Part shown: positions 1 through 6,471 of the stretch, piece after piece | Numbering within the stretch: the first letter of the stretch is position 1 | Layout of the letters: each line of letters opens with the position of its first letter | NCBI GenBank assembly: GCA_020433835.1 | Contig: JAGRBY010000202.1 | Coordinates: forward strand, 1 to 11,051 | Length of the DNA: 11,051 bases | Reading direction: 5' to 3' | DNA from: Anaerolineae bacterium | Lineage (GTDB): Bacteria > Chloroflexota > Anaerolineae > 4572-78 > J111 | Translations under genes and position numbers: made by a program | Notes under the pieces: generated by a model | Told to the model about the DNA's origin: nothing | Database searches by the model: none | What the model saw: only the letters and a program-made list of their open reading frames with translations

Positions 1-299
1 CTACAGTAACAGTGTATGTAAAACCAGAACATGTTGATGACTTTATCAAGGCCACGATTGCCAATCACAACCATTCTATTGAGGAAGCAGGCAATATGCG
101 CTTCGATGTCTTACAATGTACCGACGATCCCACCCGATTTCTCCTTTATGAGGCCTACGAGTCAGATGAGGCCGCAGCAGCCCATAAAAAAACCGACCAT
201 TATCTAAAATGGCGCGAAACCGTAGCCGATTGGATGGCCAAGCCGCGTGAAGGCATTCCTCACCGCGTCATTCGCCCGCAAGATCGGGGAGAGTGGTAA
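1..299 (+). CDS. ABM-domain (antibiotic biosynthesis monooxygenase-like) protein, 5' end cut by the window
   Basis: A small ferredoxin-like-fold ABM protein, the family of LsrG, YgiN and heme-independent quinone monooxygenases. Many members act as small cytoplasmic dimers, and the substrate cannot be told from sequence. The reading frame is open to the left edge: codons from position 3 read TVTVYVKPEHVDDF, the usual first beta strand and helix of the family. The GTG at 12 is therefore probably an internal valine, and the true start lies just outside the window. Family-like features are the NMRFDVLQ strand, the DDPTRFLLYEAYES strand-turn and the AAHKKTDHYLKWRETVADWM helix. About 98 residues are visible, close to the usual 95-105. 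It ends with TAA two bases before the stop of the convergent LysE-type gene. Family assignment is fairly secure; the biochemical role is unknown. Confidence 0.85.
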   Translation, partial: TVTVYVKPEHVDDFIKATIANHNHSIEEAGNMRFDVLQCTDDPTRFLLYEAYESDEAAAAHKKTDHYLKWRETVADWMAKPREGIPHRVIRPQDRGEW

Positions 300-301
300 T
301 G

Positions 302-937
302 CTATTTTTTGCTTGAACCGGACAGGGCTGTGGTTATCCCTAACGCAATAAACACCGTTCCGGCAAAATAACGCTGACCCATCAAGAAACGCCGATTTCC
401 TTTTAACCAACGCCCTATTGTTCCGGCCACCACTGCCCAAACGCTATCACTCACAATCCCGATCATCACAAAAATTGTGCCAAGGAAGAAAACTTGCAGC
501 GCAACATCGCCACGGGCCACATCGACAAATTGAGGCAAAAAAGCAAAGAAAAAAAGAGCCGTCTTCGGATTAAGGACATTAACAGCAATACCCTGGTAAA
601 ATACACGGGCCAATTTCTGTGGTTTAACCGTCTCCAGCGATGTGACCGACTCCGAAACCGTAAACTTGCGAATACCCAAATAGATCAAATAGGCCGCACC
701 CAAATATTTCACCACATTAAAAGCCAAAGCCGATGACACCAGCAACGCCGACACCCCTAACGCCGCCGCAGCCACATGAAACACCGTACCAACCCCAATA
801 CCAAGCGTCGATACAACACCGGCCATCCGGCCCTGGTCAATACTTCGCGCCACCACATATAAAACTGCCGGCCCTGGTGTGACTATCAAGGCTACGGCAG
901 CGACCACAAAAAGAGTCAACGTTGAAAAATCGGGCAT
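302..937 (-). CDS. LysE/RhtB-family amino-acid or metabolite exporter
   Basis: A 211-residue polytopic inner-membrane protein of the LysE/RhtB translocator family, which exports amino acids and related small metabolites using the proton gradient. Family marks are the TPGPAVLYVVARS motif at residues 20-32, the KYLGAAYLIYLG stretch at 77-88 and NPKTALFFFAFLPQF at 123-137. About six hydrophobic segments lie near 5-27, 40-65, 70-90, 112-135, 146-170 and 190-208, and 211 residues is a typical full length. The ATG start is supported by a GGGGAGG Shine-Dalgarno sequence about six bases upstream on the minus strand. It lies 56 bases downstream of the small unknown gene on the same strand, so the two may share a transcript. 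Its 3' end converges with the ABM gene, leaving a two-base gap. The substrate cannot be assigned. Confidence 0.92.
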   Translation of the reverse strand: MPDFSTLTLFVVAAVALIVTPGPAVLYVVARSIDQGRMAGVVSTLGIGVGTVFHVAAAALGVSALLVSSALAFNVVKYLGAAYLIYLGIRKFTVSESVTSLETVKPQKLARVFYQGIAVNVLNPKTALFFFAFLPQFVDVARGDVALQVFFLGTIFVMIGIVSDSVWAVVAGTIGRWLKGNRRFLMGQRYFAGTVFIALGITTALSGSSKK

Positions 938-993
938 GTAAAACCTCCCCAGAAGAATTTACGTGGCACACATAATCACATCAAAATATGCGA

Positions 994-1326
994 TTACTCA
1001 TCACCATTGTAAGAAATATTTGAGTCGCCGGCCTGCTTTTTCGACACGTGGTTGGTCGCTGAATTGTTACGACTGCTCCTGAGGTGGGCAAATGTTTGCA
1101 GCCCTTGAGGCGTTAAGGCAAAATGCACACGCCCATCTTCGACCTTAACCGAGAGATTACCGTCAATGACGTTCTGAAGTAAGCCGGTATCCAATTTGAT
1201 ACCCTCGGCCCATTTGATCAGAACGAAAAAGTCATCTTCGGAAAAATCACCTTGTCCTTCGCTTAGGGCTATGGCCAAATTCTCAATTTCTTCTTTAGAT
1301 AGAAGGGGTTGCGGTTGAATAGTCAT
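994..1326 (-). CDS. Hypothetical 110-residue acidic protein
   Basis: I do not recognise this family. The predicted soluble protein starts with MTIQPQPLLSKEE. It has an acidic helical part (residues about 10-45, including EDDFFVLIKWAEGIKLDTG), then a segment that could be a beta hairpin (SVKVEDGRVHFALTPQG, 59-75), and ends in a polar, low-complexity tail (SSRNNSATNHVSKK and beyond). There is no signal peptide, membrane segment or cysteine motif. A GAGGAG Shine-Dalgarno sequence lies about nine bases before the ATG, which together with the mixed but sensible composition supports a real gene. It is transcribed away from the SDR gene and towards the LysE-type exporter, possibly as a two-gene unit. 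Its function is unknown. Confidence 0.65.
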   Translation of the reverse strand: MTIQPQPLLSKEEIENLAIALSEGQGDFSEDDFFVLIKWAEGIKLDTGLLQNVIDGNLSVKVEDGRVHFALTPQGLQTFAHLRSSRNNSATNHVSKKQAGDSNISYNGDE

Positions 1327-1428
1327 CCTCGGCGTCTCCTCGCACAGACGGCTTCTTGTTTGTTGTCACCAGCTAAGACGCCCCAATACCAGGCGGCAAA
1401 CAGTACCAAGAAGTTTCCGCTTACACAC

Positions 1429-1434
1429 ATTATA
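1429..1434 (-). promoter_or_regulatory. Candidate -10 box for the 994-1326 gene
   Basis: Read on the minus strand this is a perfect TATAAT about 100 bases upstream of the small unknown gene. The -35 match is weak: TTGATA lies at 1456-1461, but a 21-base spacer is too long, and nothing better sits at 17. It is plausible as the minus-strand promoter of this divergent region. The evidence is a single hexamer in AT-rich DNA. Confidence 0.3.
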
Positions 1435-1477
1435 GTTAGGCCTAAAAAATTAAACTATCAATTGACTATGTTATTAT

Positions 1478-1491
1478 AGTACAAACGTTCG
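1478..1491. promoter_or_regulatory. LexA-like palindromic operator candidate
   Basis: The sequence AGTACAAACGTTCG has the layout GTAC-N4-GTTC. It resembles the cyanobacterial LexA box (RGTACNNNDGTWCB, one position off) and, on the other strand, the Gram-positive-type GAAC-N4-GTTC box with one mismatch. It sits in the AT-rich divergent region between the small unknown gene and the SDR gene. A related but degraded copy, AGACAAATGTTCC, begins at 1521, 43 bases or about four helical turns downstream. No repressor gene is in the window, so the regulator is a guess. Confidence 0.3.
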
Positions 1492-1515
1492 TGTTTTGTC
1501 TAGAGGGACACCCCA

Positions 1516-1656
1516 ATGTTAGACAAATGTTCCATACAAGCCGGTTACAAAACCCGCTTTAATGAATACTGTCCCGCTGTATCAGGTTATGGTATACTGT
1601 TGAGGCGCTGCCCCTTGAGCCAGCGGCGGCATTACTCCATTAAAAGAAGAGGTTAA
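1516..1656 (+). CDS. Possible 46-residue leader ORF upstream of the SDR gene
   Basis: This short frame starts at ATG 1516, eight bases after an AGAGGG Shine-Dalgarno-like sequence, and stops at TAA 1654-1656, two bases before the GTG of the SDR gene. The product would be basic, with three cysteines and an arginine-rich C-terminal half (LLRRCPLSQRRHYSIKRRG). Its last codons overlap the Shine-Dalgarno sequence of the SDR gene, a layout compatible with translational coupling. A 46-codon open frame can arise by chance, and the extended -10 promoter at 1590-1598 lies inside it, so transcripts from that site would lack its start. It may not be a gene. Confidence 0.22.
   Translation: MLDKCSIQAGYKTRFNEYCPAVSGYGILLRRCPLSQRRHYSIKRRG
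1590..1598 (+). promoter_or_regulatory. Extended -10 promoter candidate for the SDR/tal-pgi unit
   Basis: TGGTATACT is a TGN extended -10 element, with TATACT at 1593-1598. A start site near 1605 would give a leader of about 54 bases before the SDR gene. No good -35 hexamer is seen at the expected distance, which is common for extended -10 promoters. It is the best plus-strand promoter candidate in this 332-base intergenic region. Confidence 0.4.
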
Positions 1657-1658
1657 CC

Positions 1659-2363
1659 GTGAGCGTAGATGACAAAGTAACCATTATTAGCGGCGCAAGC
1701 GGTGGCTTGGGCCAGACCGTTAGCGAAATTTTTTATCAGGCTGGAGCCAAGGTTGTCCTTGTTGGTACAACGCTTGGTAAAGTTCAGGCTTTAGCCGATA
1801 CAATGGATTCCAGCCGCTCCCTTCCCTTGGCGGCCAATTTAATGCACGCCGATGGTGCAGAAGCCGTTGTTCAAGCCACACATGATAAATTTGGCCGGGT
1901 CGATATTCTGCTCAACCTGGCCGGCGGTTTCACCGGTGGCACCGCTGTCCATGAAAGTGACGGCAGCGACCTGGACAAAATGCTGGCAATCAATCTGCGA
2001 ACCGTCTATAATATGAGCCAGGCCGCCGTTAAACCGATGATCGCGCAACAGTGGGGCCGCATTGTCAATACGGCTTCGCACGATGCCCAAAAAGGCCGCG
2101 CTAAGTTCAGTGCCTATGGCATCAGCAAAGCCGCCGTCCTTCGCTTAACCGAGTCGATGGCCGCCGAGGTCAAGCCTTACAATGTTATCGTCAACGCCCT
2201 CCTCCTCAGCGCCATCGACACCGAAGCCAACCGCCAGGCCATGCCCAAGGCCGACCCCAGCAAATGGATTAAACCGTCCACCATTGCCAAAACCGTGCTC
2301 TTTCTATGCAGCGATGATCTCGCTATCTATGGCGCAGGCATCCCCCTTGAAGGAAAGAGTTAA
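1659..2363 (+). CDS. Short-chain dehydrogenase/reductase (SDR family)
   Basis: A 234-residue cytoplasmic NAD(P)(H)-dependent oxidoreductase with a Rossmann fold. The cofactor-binding glycine motif SGASGGLG is at residues 11-18, and NLAGG (86-90) stands in for the usual NNAG. The catalytic residues are present: Asn112 in INLRT, Ser140 in NTAS, and Tyr153 with Lys157 in YGISK. The usual PG after the sixth strand is replaced by LS in NALLLSAIDTEANR (179-192), a form seen in one SDR subgroup that ends with a GAGIPLEGKS-like tail. The start is GTG, supported by AGAAGAGG six bases upstream. At 234 residues it is slightly short but intact for a classical SDR. The transaldolase-PGI gene follows after 44 bases on the same strand, so co-transcription is likely. 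The substrate is unknown, and annotation as a 3-oxoacyl-ACP reductase would be over-specific. Confidence 0.9.
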   Translation: MSVDDKVTIISGASGGLGQTVSEIFYQAGAKVVLVGTTLGKVQALADTMDSSRSLPLAANLMHADGAEAVVQATHDKFGRVDILLNLAGGFTGGTAVHESDGSDLDKMLAINLRTVYNMSQAAVKPMIAQQWGRIVNTASHDAQKGRAKFSAYGISKAAVLRLTESMAAEVKPYNVIVNALLLSAIDTEANRQAMPKADPSKWIKPSTIAKTVLFLCSDDLAIYGAGIPLEGKS

Positions 2364-2407
2364 AACTAAACATTAGCAATTAAAAATTAGAAAGGAAATG
2401 ATCGTCG

Positions 2408-5212
2408 ATGTCTGACAACGCCTTAGCTAAAATCTCCTCTCTCGGTCAATCGATTTGGTATGACAATATCGAACGGGGTATGTTAGAAGAAGGTGAGCTA
2501 ACCCGTATGGTCGAAGAAGATTACGTCGTTGGCGTAACCTCAAACCCGACCATCTTCCAAAAAGCCATCTCCGGCAGCACAGCCTACGATGCCCAAATCG
2601 AGGAAATTGTGGCCGAAACACCCACCATCCCCATTAAAGACCTCTATGAAAAACTCGCTATCCAGGATATTCAAATGGCCGCCGATGTACTCCAGCCGGT
2701 CTATGAACGCACTAACGGCGATGACGGCTACATCAGCCTTGAGGTTTCGCCGACGCTGGCCAACGACACCGAAGGCACCATCGCCGAAGCAAAACGACTG
2801 TTCGAAACAGTGAGCCGCCCCAATTTGATGATCAAAATTCCGGCCACCGCCGCCGGACTGCCGGCCATCACCGAGGTCATTGGCTCCGGCATTAACGTCA
2901 ATGTCACGCTGATGTTTTCGCTGCAAAATTATATCGATGTTGCCAACGCCTACATCGCCGGACTGGAAAAGCTCGATCAAGCCGGCGGCGATTTAGGCCA
3001 GATCGCTTCGGTTGCCTCGTTTTTCGTCAGCCGGGTCGATACCCTCATCGACCAACTGCTCGATGACGTGGGCAGCGACGAGGCTAAATCGCTGCAAGGA
3101 AAAATTGCCATCGCCAATGCCAAAGCCGCCTACAAAAAGTTCAAAGAAATTTTTGGCAGCGACCGCTTTCAACAGCTCGCTCAAAAAGGTGCCCGCGTCC
3201 AGCGCCCACTGTGGGCCAGCACCAGCACCAAAAATCCGGCCTATCGCGATATCCTTTATGCCGAGGAATTGGTCGGCCCCGACACGGTCGATACCATGCC
3301 GCCGGCCACGCTGGCAGGTCTAAAAGACCACGGCGAAATTCGAGCCAGTCTGGAAGAAGGTCTCGACGGTGCTCCGGCGCTGTTGGAAAAATTACAAAAC
3401 TTGGATATCAGCTACGATGACGCTACACAAAAATTGCAGGACGATGGGGTGGTTGCCTTTGCGAATTCCTTTGTCGATTTACTTAAAACGCTGGAAGACA
3501 AGCGCGAAGCCATCGTCTCACGCCAGGTGAGCTTGATGACGGCAGCTTTAAACGGCTATCAGGATACAGTCGATATACGGCTACGAGCCTGGGATGCGGC
3601 CAAAGTTGCCAGCCGTTTGTGGGACATCGACGGCACGGTCTGGGTTCCTGATCCCGACCAGGCCGCCCAAACCAACGATTTAATCAACCGCCTGGGCTGG
3701 CTCAATCTACCGGCCAATATGATGACAGAAGTCGATACGCTGACCGAATTCGCCACCGAAATTAAAGCCGCTGGCTTTGAAGAAGTCGTGCTGCTCGGAA
3801 TGGGCGGCAGCAGTTTGGCCCCGGAAGTGTATATGAAGACGTTCGGCGCGAAAAACGGTCTACCGCTCACCGTCCTCGACAGCACCGATCCCGACCAAGT
3901 GACTGCGGTGGCCAACGGCATAGCGGATCTGTCCAAAACGCTTTTTATCGTCTCCAGCAAGTCGGGCGGCACGATTGAACCGCTATCATTCTTTAAGTAT
4001 TTTTATGATCAGGTGGGTCAAACAAAACCGAATGCCGGTGAGAATTTTATCGCCATCACTGACCCTGGTAGCGGACTGGAGAGGCTGGCTCAGGAAAAAG
4101 GATTTCGCCGCACCTTTTTGGCCAACCCCAATGTAGGCGGGCGCTACTCAGCGCTGACCCACTTTGGGCTGGTTCCCGCCGCGCTCATCGGCGTTAATCT
4201 GGCTAAGCTGCTGCGCCGAGCCAACAGCATGGCCGATGCCTGCCGCAACAGTGCCCCTCATAACCCCGGCCTGGAACTCGGCGCGGTTATGGGCGAGTTG
4301 GCGCTGCTAGGTCGCGATAAACTGACCTTCTTCACCTCGCCTAAGATAGCCGCTTTTGGAGTTTGGGCCGAGCAGTTGATTGCCGAGAGTTTAGGTAAAC
4401 AGGGCGTCGGCATTTTGCCGGTGGTCGATGAGGCGATCATCCAACCCGCATTTTATGGATACGATCGCGTTTTTGTCTATCTGCGTATGGCCGATGATGA
4501 TAATGTAGAGTTAGACGGTCAGGTGAACGTGCTGGAAGCCGCCGATCATCCTGTCATTCGTATCGAAATGGATGAGTTGGAAGATCTGGGGCAGGAATTC
4601 TTTCGCTGGGAGATGGCTACCGCCGGCGCGGGGGCTATTCTTAAGATCAATCCGTTCGACCAGCCTAACGTTGAGCTAGCCAAAATCAAAGCGCGCGAGT
4701 TAATGGCTCAATTTGAAAAAACCGGCGCTCTACCGTCAGAAGCCCCAACCATCGATTACGATGACATCGACGCCTACGGACCGGCTATGGGCGAAACGGT
4801 CACCGAAGCGCTGCGAGCCTTCCTGCTCAACTTGAAGCCGAATAACTACATTGCCATTATGGCTTATCTACCGTACACGGAGGAGATCGATGCAGCGCTC
4901 AACGAACTTCGTTTAACCTTACGCACGGCCTTGAGAGCAGCTACTAGCGTGGGTTATGGTCCTCGTTTTCTCCATTCAACCGGCCAACTTCATAAAGGCG
5001 ATGCCAACAACGGTCTCTTTATTCAAATCACCCATACGCCGACCACAACTGTTGATATTCCGGGCGAAAAATACAGCTTCGCCACGCTTGTTGCAGCGCA
5101 AGCGCAAGGCGATTATAACGCCTTACAAGAAAATGGCCGACGCCTGATCCGTTTTCATATCGAGGCCGGTCAGGATATTGCCGCTTCTATCCGTAAACTG
5201 ATACCATTTTAA
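2408..5212 (+). CDS. tal-pgi: Bifunctional transaldolase / glucose-6-phosphate isomerase
   Basis: A 934-residue cytoplasmic fusion of two sugar-phosphate enzymes. Residues about 1-370 are a transaldolase (EC 2.2.1.2): GVTSNPTIFQKAIS at 42-55, the Schiff-base Lys143 in MIKIPAT, NVTLMFS at 165-171, ASFFVSRVDT at 203-212 and RPLWASTSTKNP at 266-277. After a helical linker, residues about 385-934 are phosphoglucose isomerase (EC 5.3.1.9): LGMGGSS at 463-469, the phosphate-binding SSKSGGT at 516-522, GGRYS at 577-581, the probable catalytic Glu660 in AESLGK, and His856/His862 in LHSTGQLHKGD. Transaldolase yields fructose-6-phosphate, the substrate of the second half, so the fusion links the non-oxidative pentose phosphate pathway to glucose-6-phosphate. 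Both halves look intact. The ATG has AAAGGAA upstream with a rather long spacing of about 11 bases. Such fusions are known in Chloroflexota and cyanobacteria. No other pentose-phosphate gene is in the window. Confidence 0.96.
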   Translation: MSDNALAKISSLGQSIWYDNIERGMLEEGELTRMVEEDYVVGVTSNPTIFQKAISGSTAYDAQIEEIVAETPTIPIKDLYEKLAIQDIQMAADVLQPVYERTNGDDGYISLEVSPTLANDTEGTIAEAKRLFETVSRPNLMIKIPATAAGLPAITEVIGSGINVNVTLMFSLQNYIDVANAYIAGLEKLDQAGGDLGQIASVASFFVSRVDTLIDQLLDDVGSDEAKSLQGKIAIANAKAAYKKFKEIFGSDRFQQLAQKGARVQRPLWASTSTKNPAYRDILYAEELVGPDTVDTMPPATLAGLKDHGEIRASLEEGLDGAPALLEKLQNLDISYDDATQKLQDDGVVAFANSFVDLLKTLEDKREAIVSRQVSLMTAALNGYQDTVDIRLRAWDAAKVASRLWDIDGTVWVPDPDQAAQTNDLINRLGWLNLPANMMTEVDTLTEFATEIKAAGFEEVVLLGMGGSSLAPEVYMKTFGAKNGLPLTVLDSTDPDQVTAVANGIADLSKTLFIVSSKSGGTIEPLSFFKYFYDQVGQTKPNAGENFIAITDPGSGLERLAQEKGFRRTFLANPNVGGRYSALTHFGLVPAALIGVNLAKLLRRANSMADACRNSAPHNPGLELGAVMGELALLGRDKLTFFTSPKIAAFGVWAEQLIAESLGKQGVGILPVVDEAIIQPAFYGYDRVFVYLRMADDDNVELDGQVNVLEAADHPVIRIEMDELEDLGQEFFRWEMATAGAGAILKINPFDQPNVELAKIKARELMAQFEKTGALPSEAPTIDYDDIDAYGPAMGETVTEALRAFLLNLKPNNYIAIMAYLPYTEEIDAALNELRLTLRTALRAATSVGYGPRFLHSTGQLHKGDANNGLFIQITHTPTTTVDIPGEKYSFATLVAAQAQGDYNALQENGRRLIRFHIEAGQDIAASIRKLIPF

Positions 5213-5239
5213 TGGTGTTGACTTGATCGCTAAAGTCAA

Positions 5240-5284
5240 AATCAATGGAAATATGGCCTGTAACGGGCCATATTTCCATTGATT
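5240..5284. terminator. 19-bp perfect inverted repeat after tal-pgi
   Basis: Arms at 5240-5258 and 5266-5284 are perfectly complementary over 19 bp, with a seven-base loop (TGTAACG). It begins 28 bases after the tal-pgi stop. No T-tract follows on the plus strand, so it is not a textbook intrinsic terminator in that direction. On the minus strand the arm is followed by a short TTTT. It probably ends or stabilises the tal-pgi transcript, but the lack of a U-tract leaves the mechanism open. Confidence 0.6.
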
Positions 5285-5311
5285 GGTTGCCCTACTTAAA
5301 CTCTTTTCCTA

Positions 5312-5340
5312 TTGAACTTTAAGATTTTCTCCTTTACCAT
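5312..5340 (+). promoter_or_regulatory. Candidate promoter of the hydrolase gene
   Basis: TTGAAC at 5312-5317 and TACCAT at 5335-5340 are separated by 17 bases. The -35 is good and the -10 matches four of six positions. The start site would lie about 150 bases before the chosen ATG of the hydrolase, leaving a long leader that contains the hairpin at 5388-5419. The rest of the 283-base gap (5213-5495) is AT-rich and shows no gene. Confidence 0.3.
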
Positions 5341-5387
5341 TAATGTTATAGAGGCTAATTTCAAGAATTATTTCTAATTCAGGTGAG

Positions 5388-5419
5388 AAGTCGTAACTTT
5401 AATCATGTGCGACTTTTTT
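5388..5419 (+). terminator. Weak hairpin with T6 tract, possible terminator or attenuator
   Basis: AAGTCG at 5388-5393 pairs with CGACTT at 5410-5415 across a 16-base loop and runs directly into six T residues (5414-5419). The stem is short and the loop large, so the hairpin is marginal. It could act as a back-up terminator for tal-pgi. If the promoter at 5312 is real, it could instead be an attenuator in the leader of the hydrolase gene. Confidence 0.3.
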
Positions 5420-5495
5420 GGGATATAAATTTTACCCCATCTATTACACAACTACTTCTACTATCACATCTCATCTTTGGGACAAGGGCAATGCC

Positions 5496-6356
5496 ATGAC
5501 TTTTTACAACGTCAAAGGTCAACAGATCCATGTTAAGGAAGAGGGCAATCCGAAAAACCAACTTGCCTTACTCATTCACGGTTGGTCAAGTTCCTGGTAT
5601 GCTATGTCGCCACTGCTGCCGATGCTCAAGCGGCGATTTCATTGTATTGCAGTGGATCTACCCGGCTATGGTCAATCCCCGCCCAGTTCTGAGCATGAAT
5701 CGATGAACCACTATGCTGACCTCATGGCAGAGTTGATTCGCAAGGTAAGCCCCAACCAACCGGCGGTTATTGTGGGTCACTCAATGGGAGGTATGATTAC
5801 CCTGACATTGACGCTGCGCTACCCGGAGCTGGTCGAGCGCATTATTTTACTCTGCCCAACCGTTAGCGGACGCCTCTCACTCTTTACAAACCTGTTTATT
5901 TCACCCGGCATCCTGGTTGAACGTTTTGTAGCTCCCCAGATCTCCAGAGTCCTTCAACCATATCTGACCCCGCTAACCGATCATCTCATGCGTCCGGCCT
6001 CACTTTCAGAACGAGGCGGTATTACTCAGGACGATTATGAGCGTCTACGCTCTGATGCGCGAAACCCCAATCAAAGCCGGGTGCGAGCGCAATGCTTTTG
6101 GGCCATGCGGCAAGGCGATCTACGCGGTCAATTAGAGCCAATTATAGAGACTCCATCGCTCGTTATTTGGGGTATGGAAGATAACACTGTACCCTTAAAA
6201 GACGCCAGCGCTCTGGTTGATGAATGGCCCGACCTTGATCTGCGCATCTTGCCCCGTGTGAGTCATTGGCCACAATTTGAAGCCCCCGAGATTACACGAC
6301 GTTATATTAAAGCCTTTTTAGGCAAACCTCTTAAACTTATTCAGGCTGTCTTCTAA
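5496..6356 (+). CDS. Alpha/beta-fold hydrolase
   Basis: A 286-residue alpha/beta hydrolase (esterase, lipase or haloperoxidase-like). Numbered from ATG 5496, it has the oxyanion-loop HGWSSSW at 28-34, the nucleophile elbow GHSMGG with Ser96, Asp229 in WGMEDNTVP as the likely triad acid, and His257 in RVSHWPQFE. The full catalytic triad is therefore present. There is a helical cap region around 120-200. ATG 5496 is preferred because AAGGG lies about seven bases upstream and the fold begins [14 protein letters not shown] longer frame opens at a TTG (5418), but its 26 extra residues (Thr/Tyr/Ser-rich) do not look like family sequence or a clear signal peptide. It is probably cytoplasmic. Substrate unknown. 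It is separated from tal-pgi by hairpins and from the next gene by a new promoter, so it is likely monocistronic. Confidence 0.9.
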   Translation: MTFYNVKGQQIHVKEEGNPKNQLALLIHGWSSSWYAMSPLLPMLKRRFHCIAVDLPGYGQSPPSSEHESMNHYADLMAELIRKVSPNQPAVIVGHSMGGMITLTLTLRYPELVERIILLCPTVSGRLSLFTNLFISPGILVERFVAPQISRVLQPYLTPLTDHLMRPASLSERGGITQDDYERLRSDARNPNQSRVRAQCFWAMRQGDLRGQLEPIIETPSLVIWGMEDNTVPLKDASALVDEWPDLDLRILPRVSHWPQFEAPEITRRYIKAFLGKPLKLIQAVF

Positions 6357-6389
6357 ACAACCCTTAAAGTATCCGTCTAAACATAAAGA

Positions 6390-6417
6390 TTGTCTTTTTA
6401 TCTCCTTACGCTATAAT
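6390..6417 (+). promoter_or_regulatory. Sigma70-type promoter of the slipin gene
   Basis: TTGTCT at 6390-6395 and a perfect TATAAT at 6412-6417 are separated by 16 bases. The predicted start near 6424 gives a leader of about 48 bases before the slipin ATG. It lies in the 115-base gap after the hydrolase gene, which is otherwise featureless. Confidence 0.65.
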
Positions 6418-6471
6418 AAAAGCGCCGTTTATTTGATTAAACTCTACTATTTACGAGGAGGTAAAGGTCAC

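Noticed and set aside
1462..1480. TTGACT and TATAGT as a plus-strand promoter
   Set aside because: The two hexamers are only seven bases apart, far from the 16-18 needed.
2398..2415. Five-codon ATG...TGA mini-ORF overlapping the tal-pgi start
   Set aside because: The Shine-Dalgarno sequence lies only one or two bases from this ATG, too close for initiation, and such tiny frames occur often by chance.
2540..2980. 146-codon minus-strand open frame inside the transaldolase region
   Set aside because: It is antisense to a clearly coding, motif-bearing gene, has no recognisable family and has a composition expected of a shadow frame (Gly/Asp-rich).
3559..3972. 137-codon minus-strand open frame inside the PGI region
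   Set aside because: It lies opposite conserved PGI motifs, is rich in Ser/Pro/Ala as a shadow of the sense codons, and has no Shine-Dalgarno support.
5418..5495. Upstream TTG extension of the alpha/beta hydrolase (26 extra residues)
   Set aside because: The TTG is inside the T-tract of a hairpin and has no ribosome-binding site; ATG 5496 has AAGGG and begins family-like sequence.
6433..6471. Upstream TTG extension of the slipin (13 extra residues)
   Set aside because: It would place the AGGAGG ribosome-binding site inside the gene and add a basic stretch ahead of the membrane anchor; ATG 6472 is better supported.
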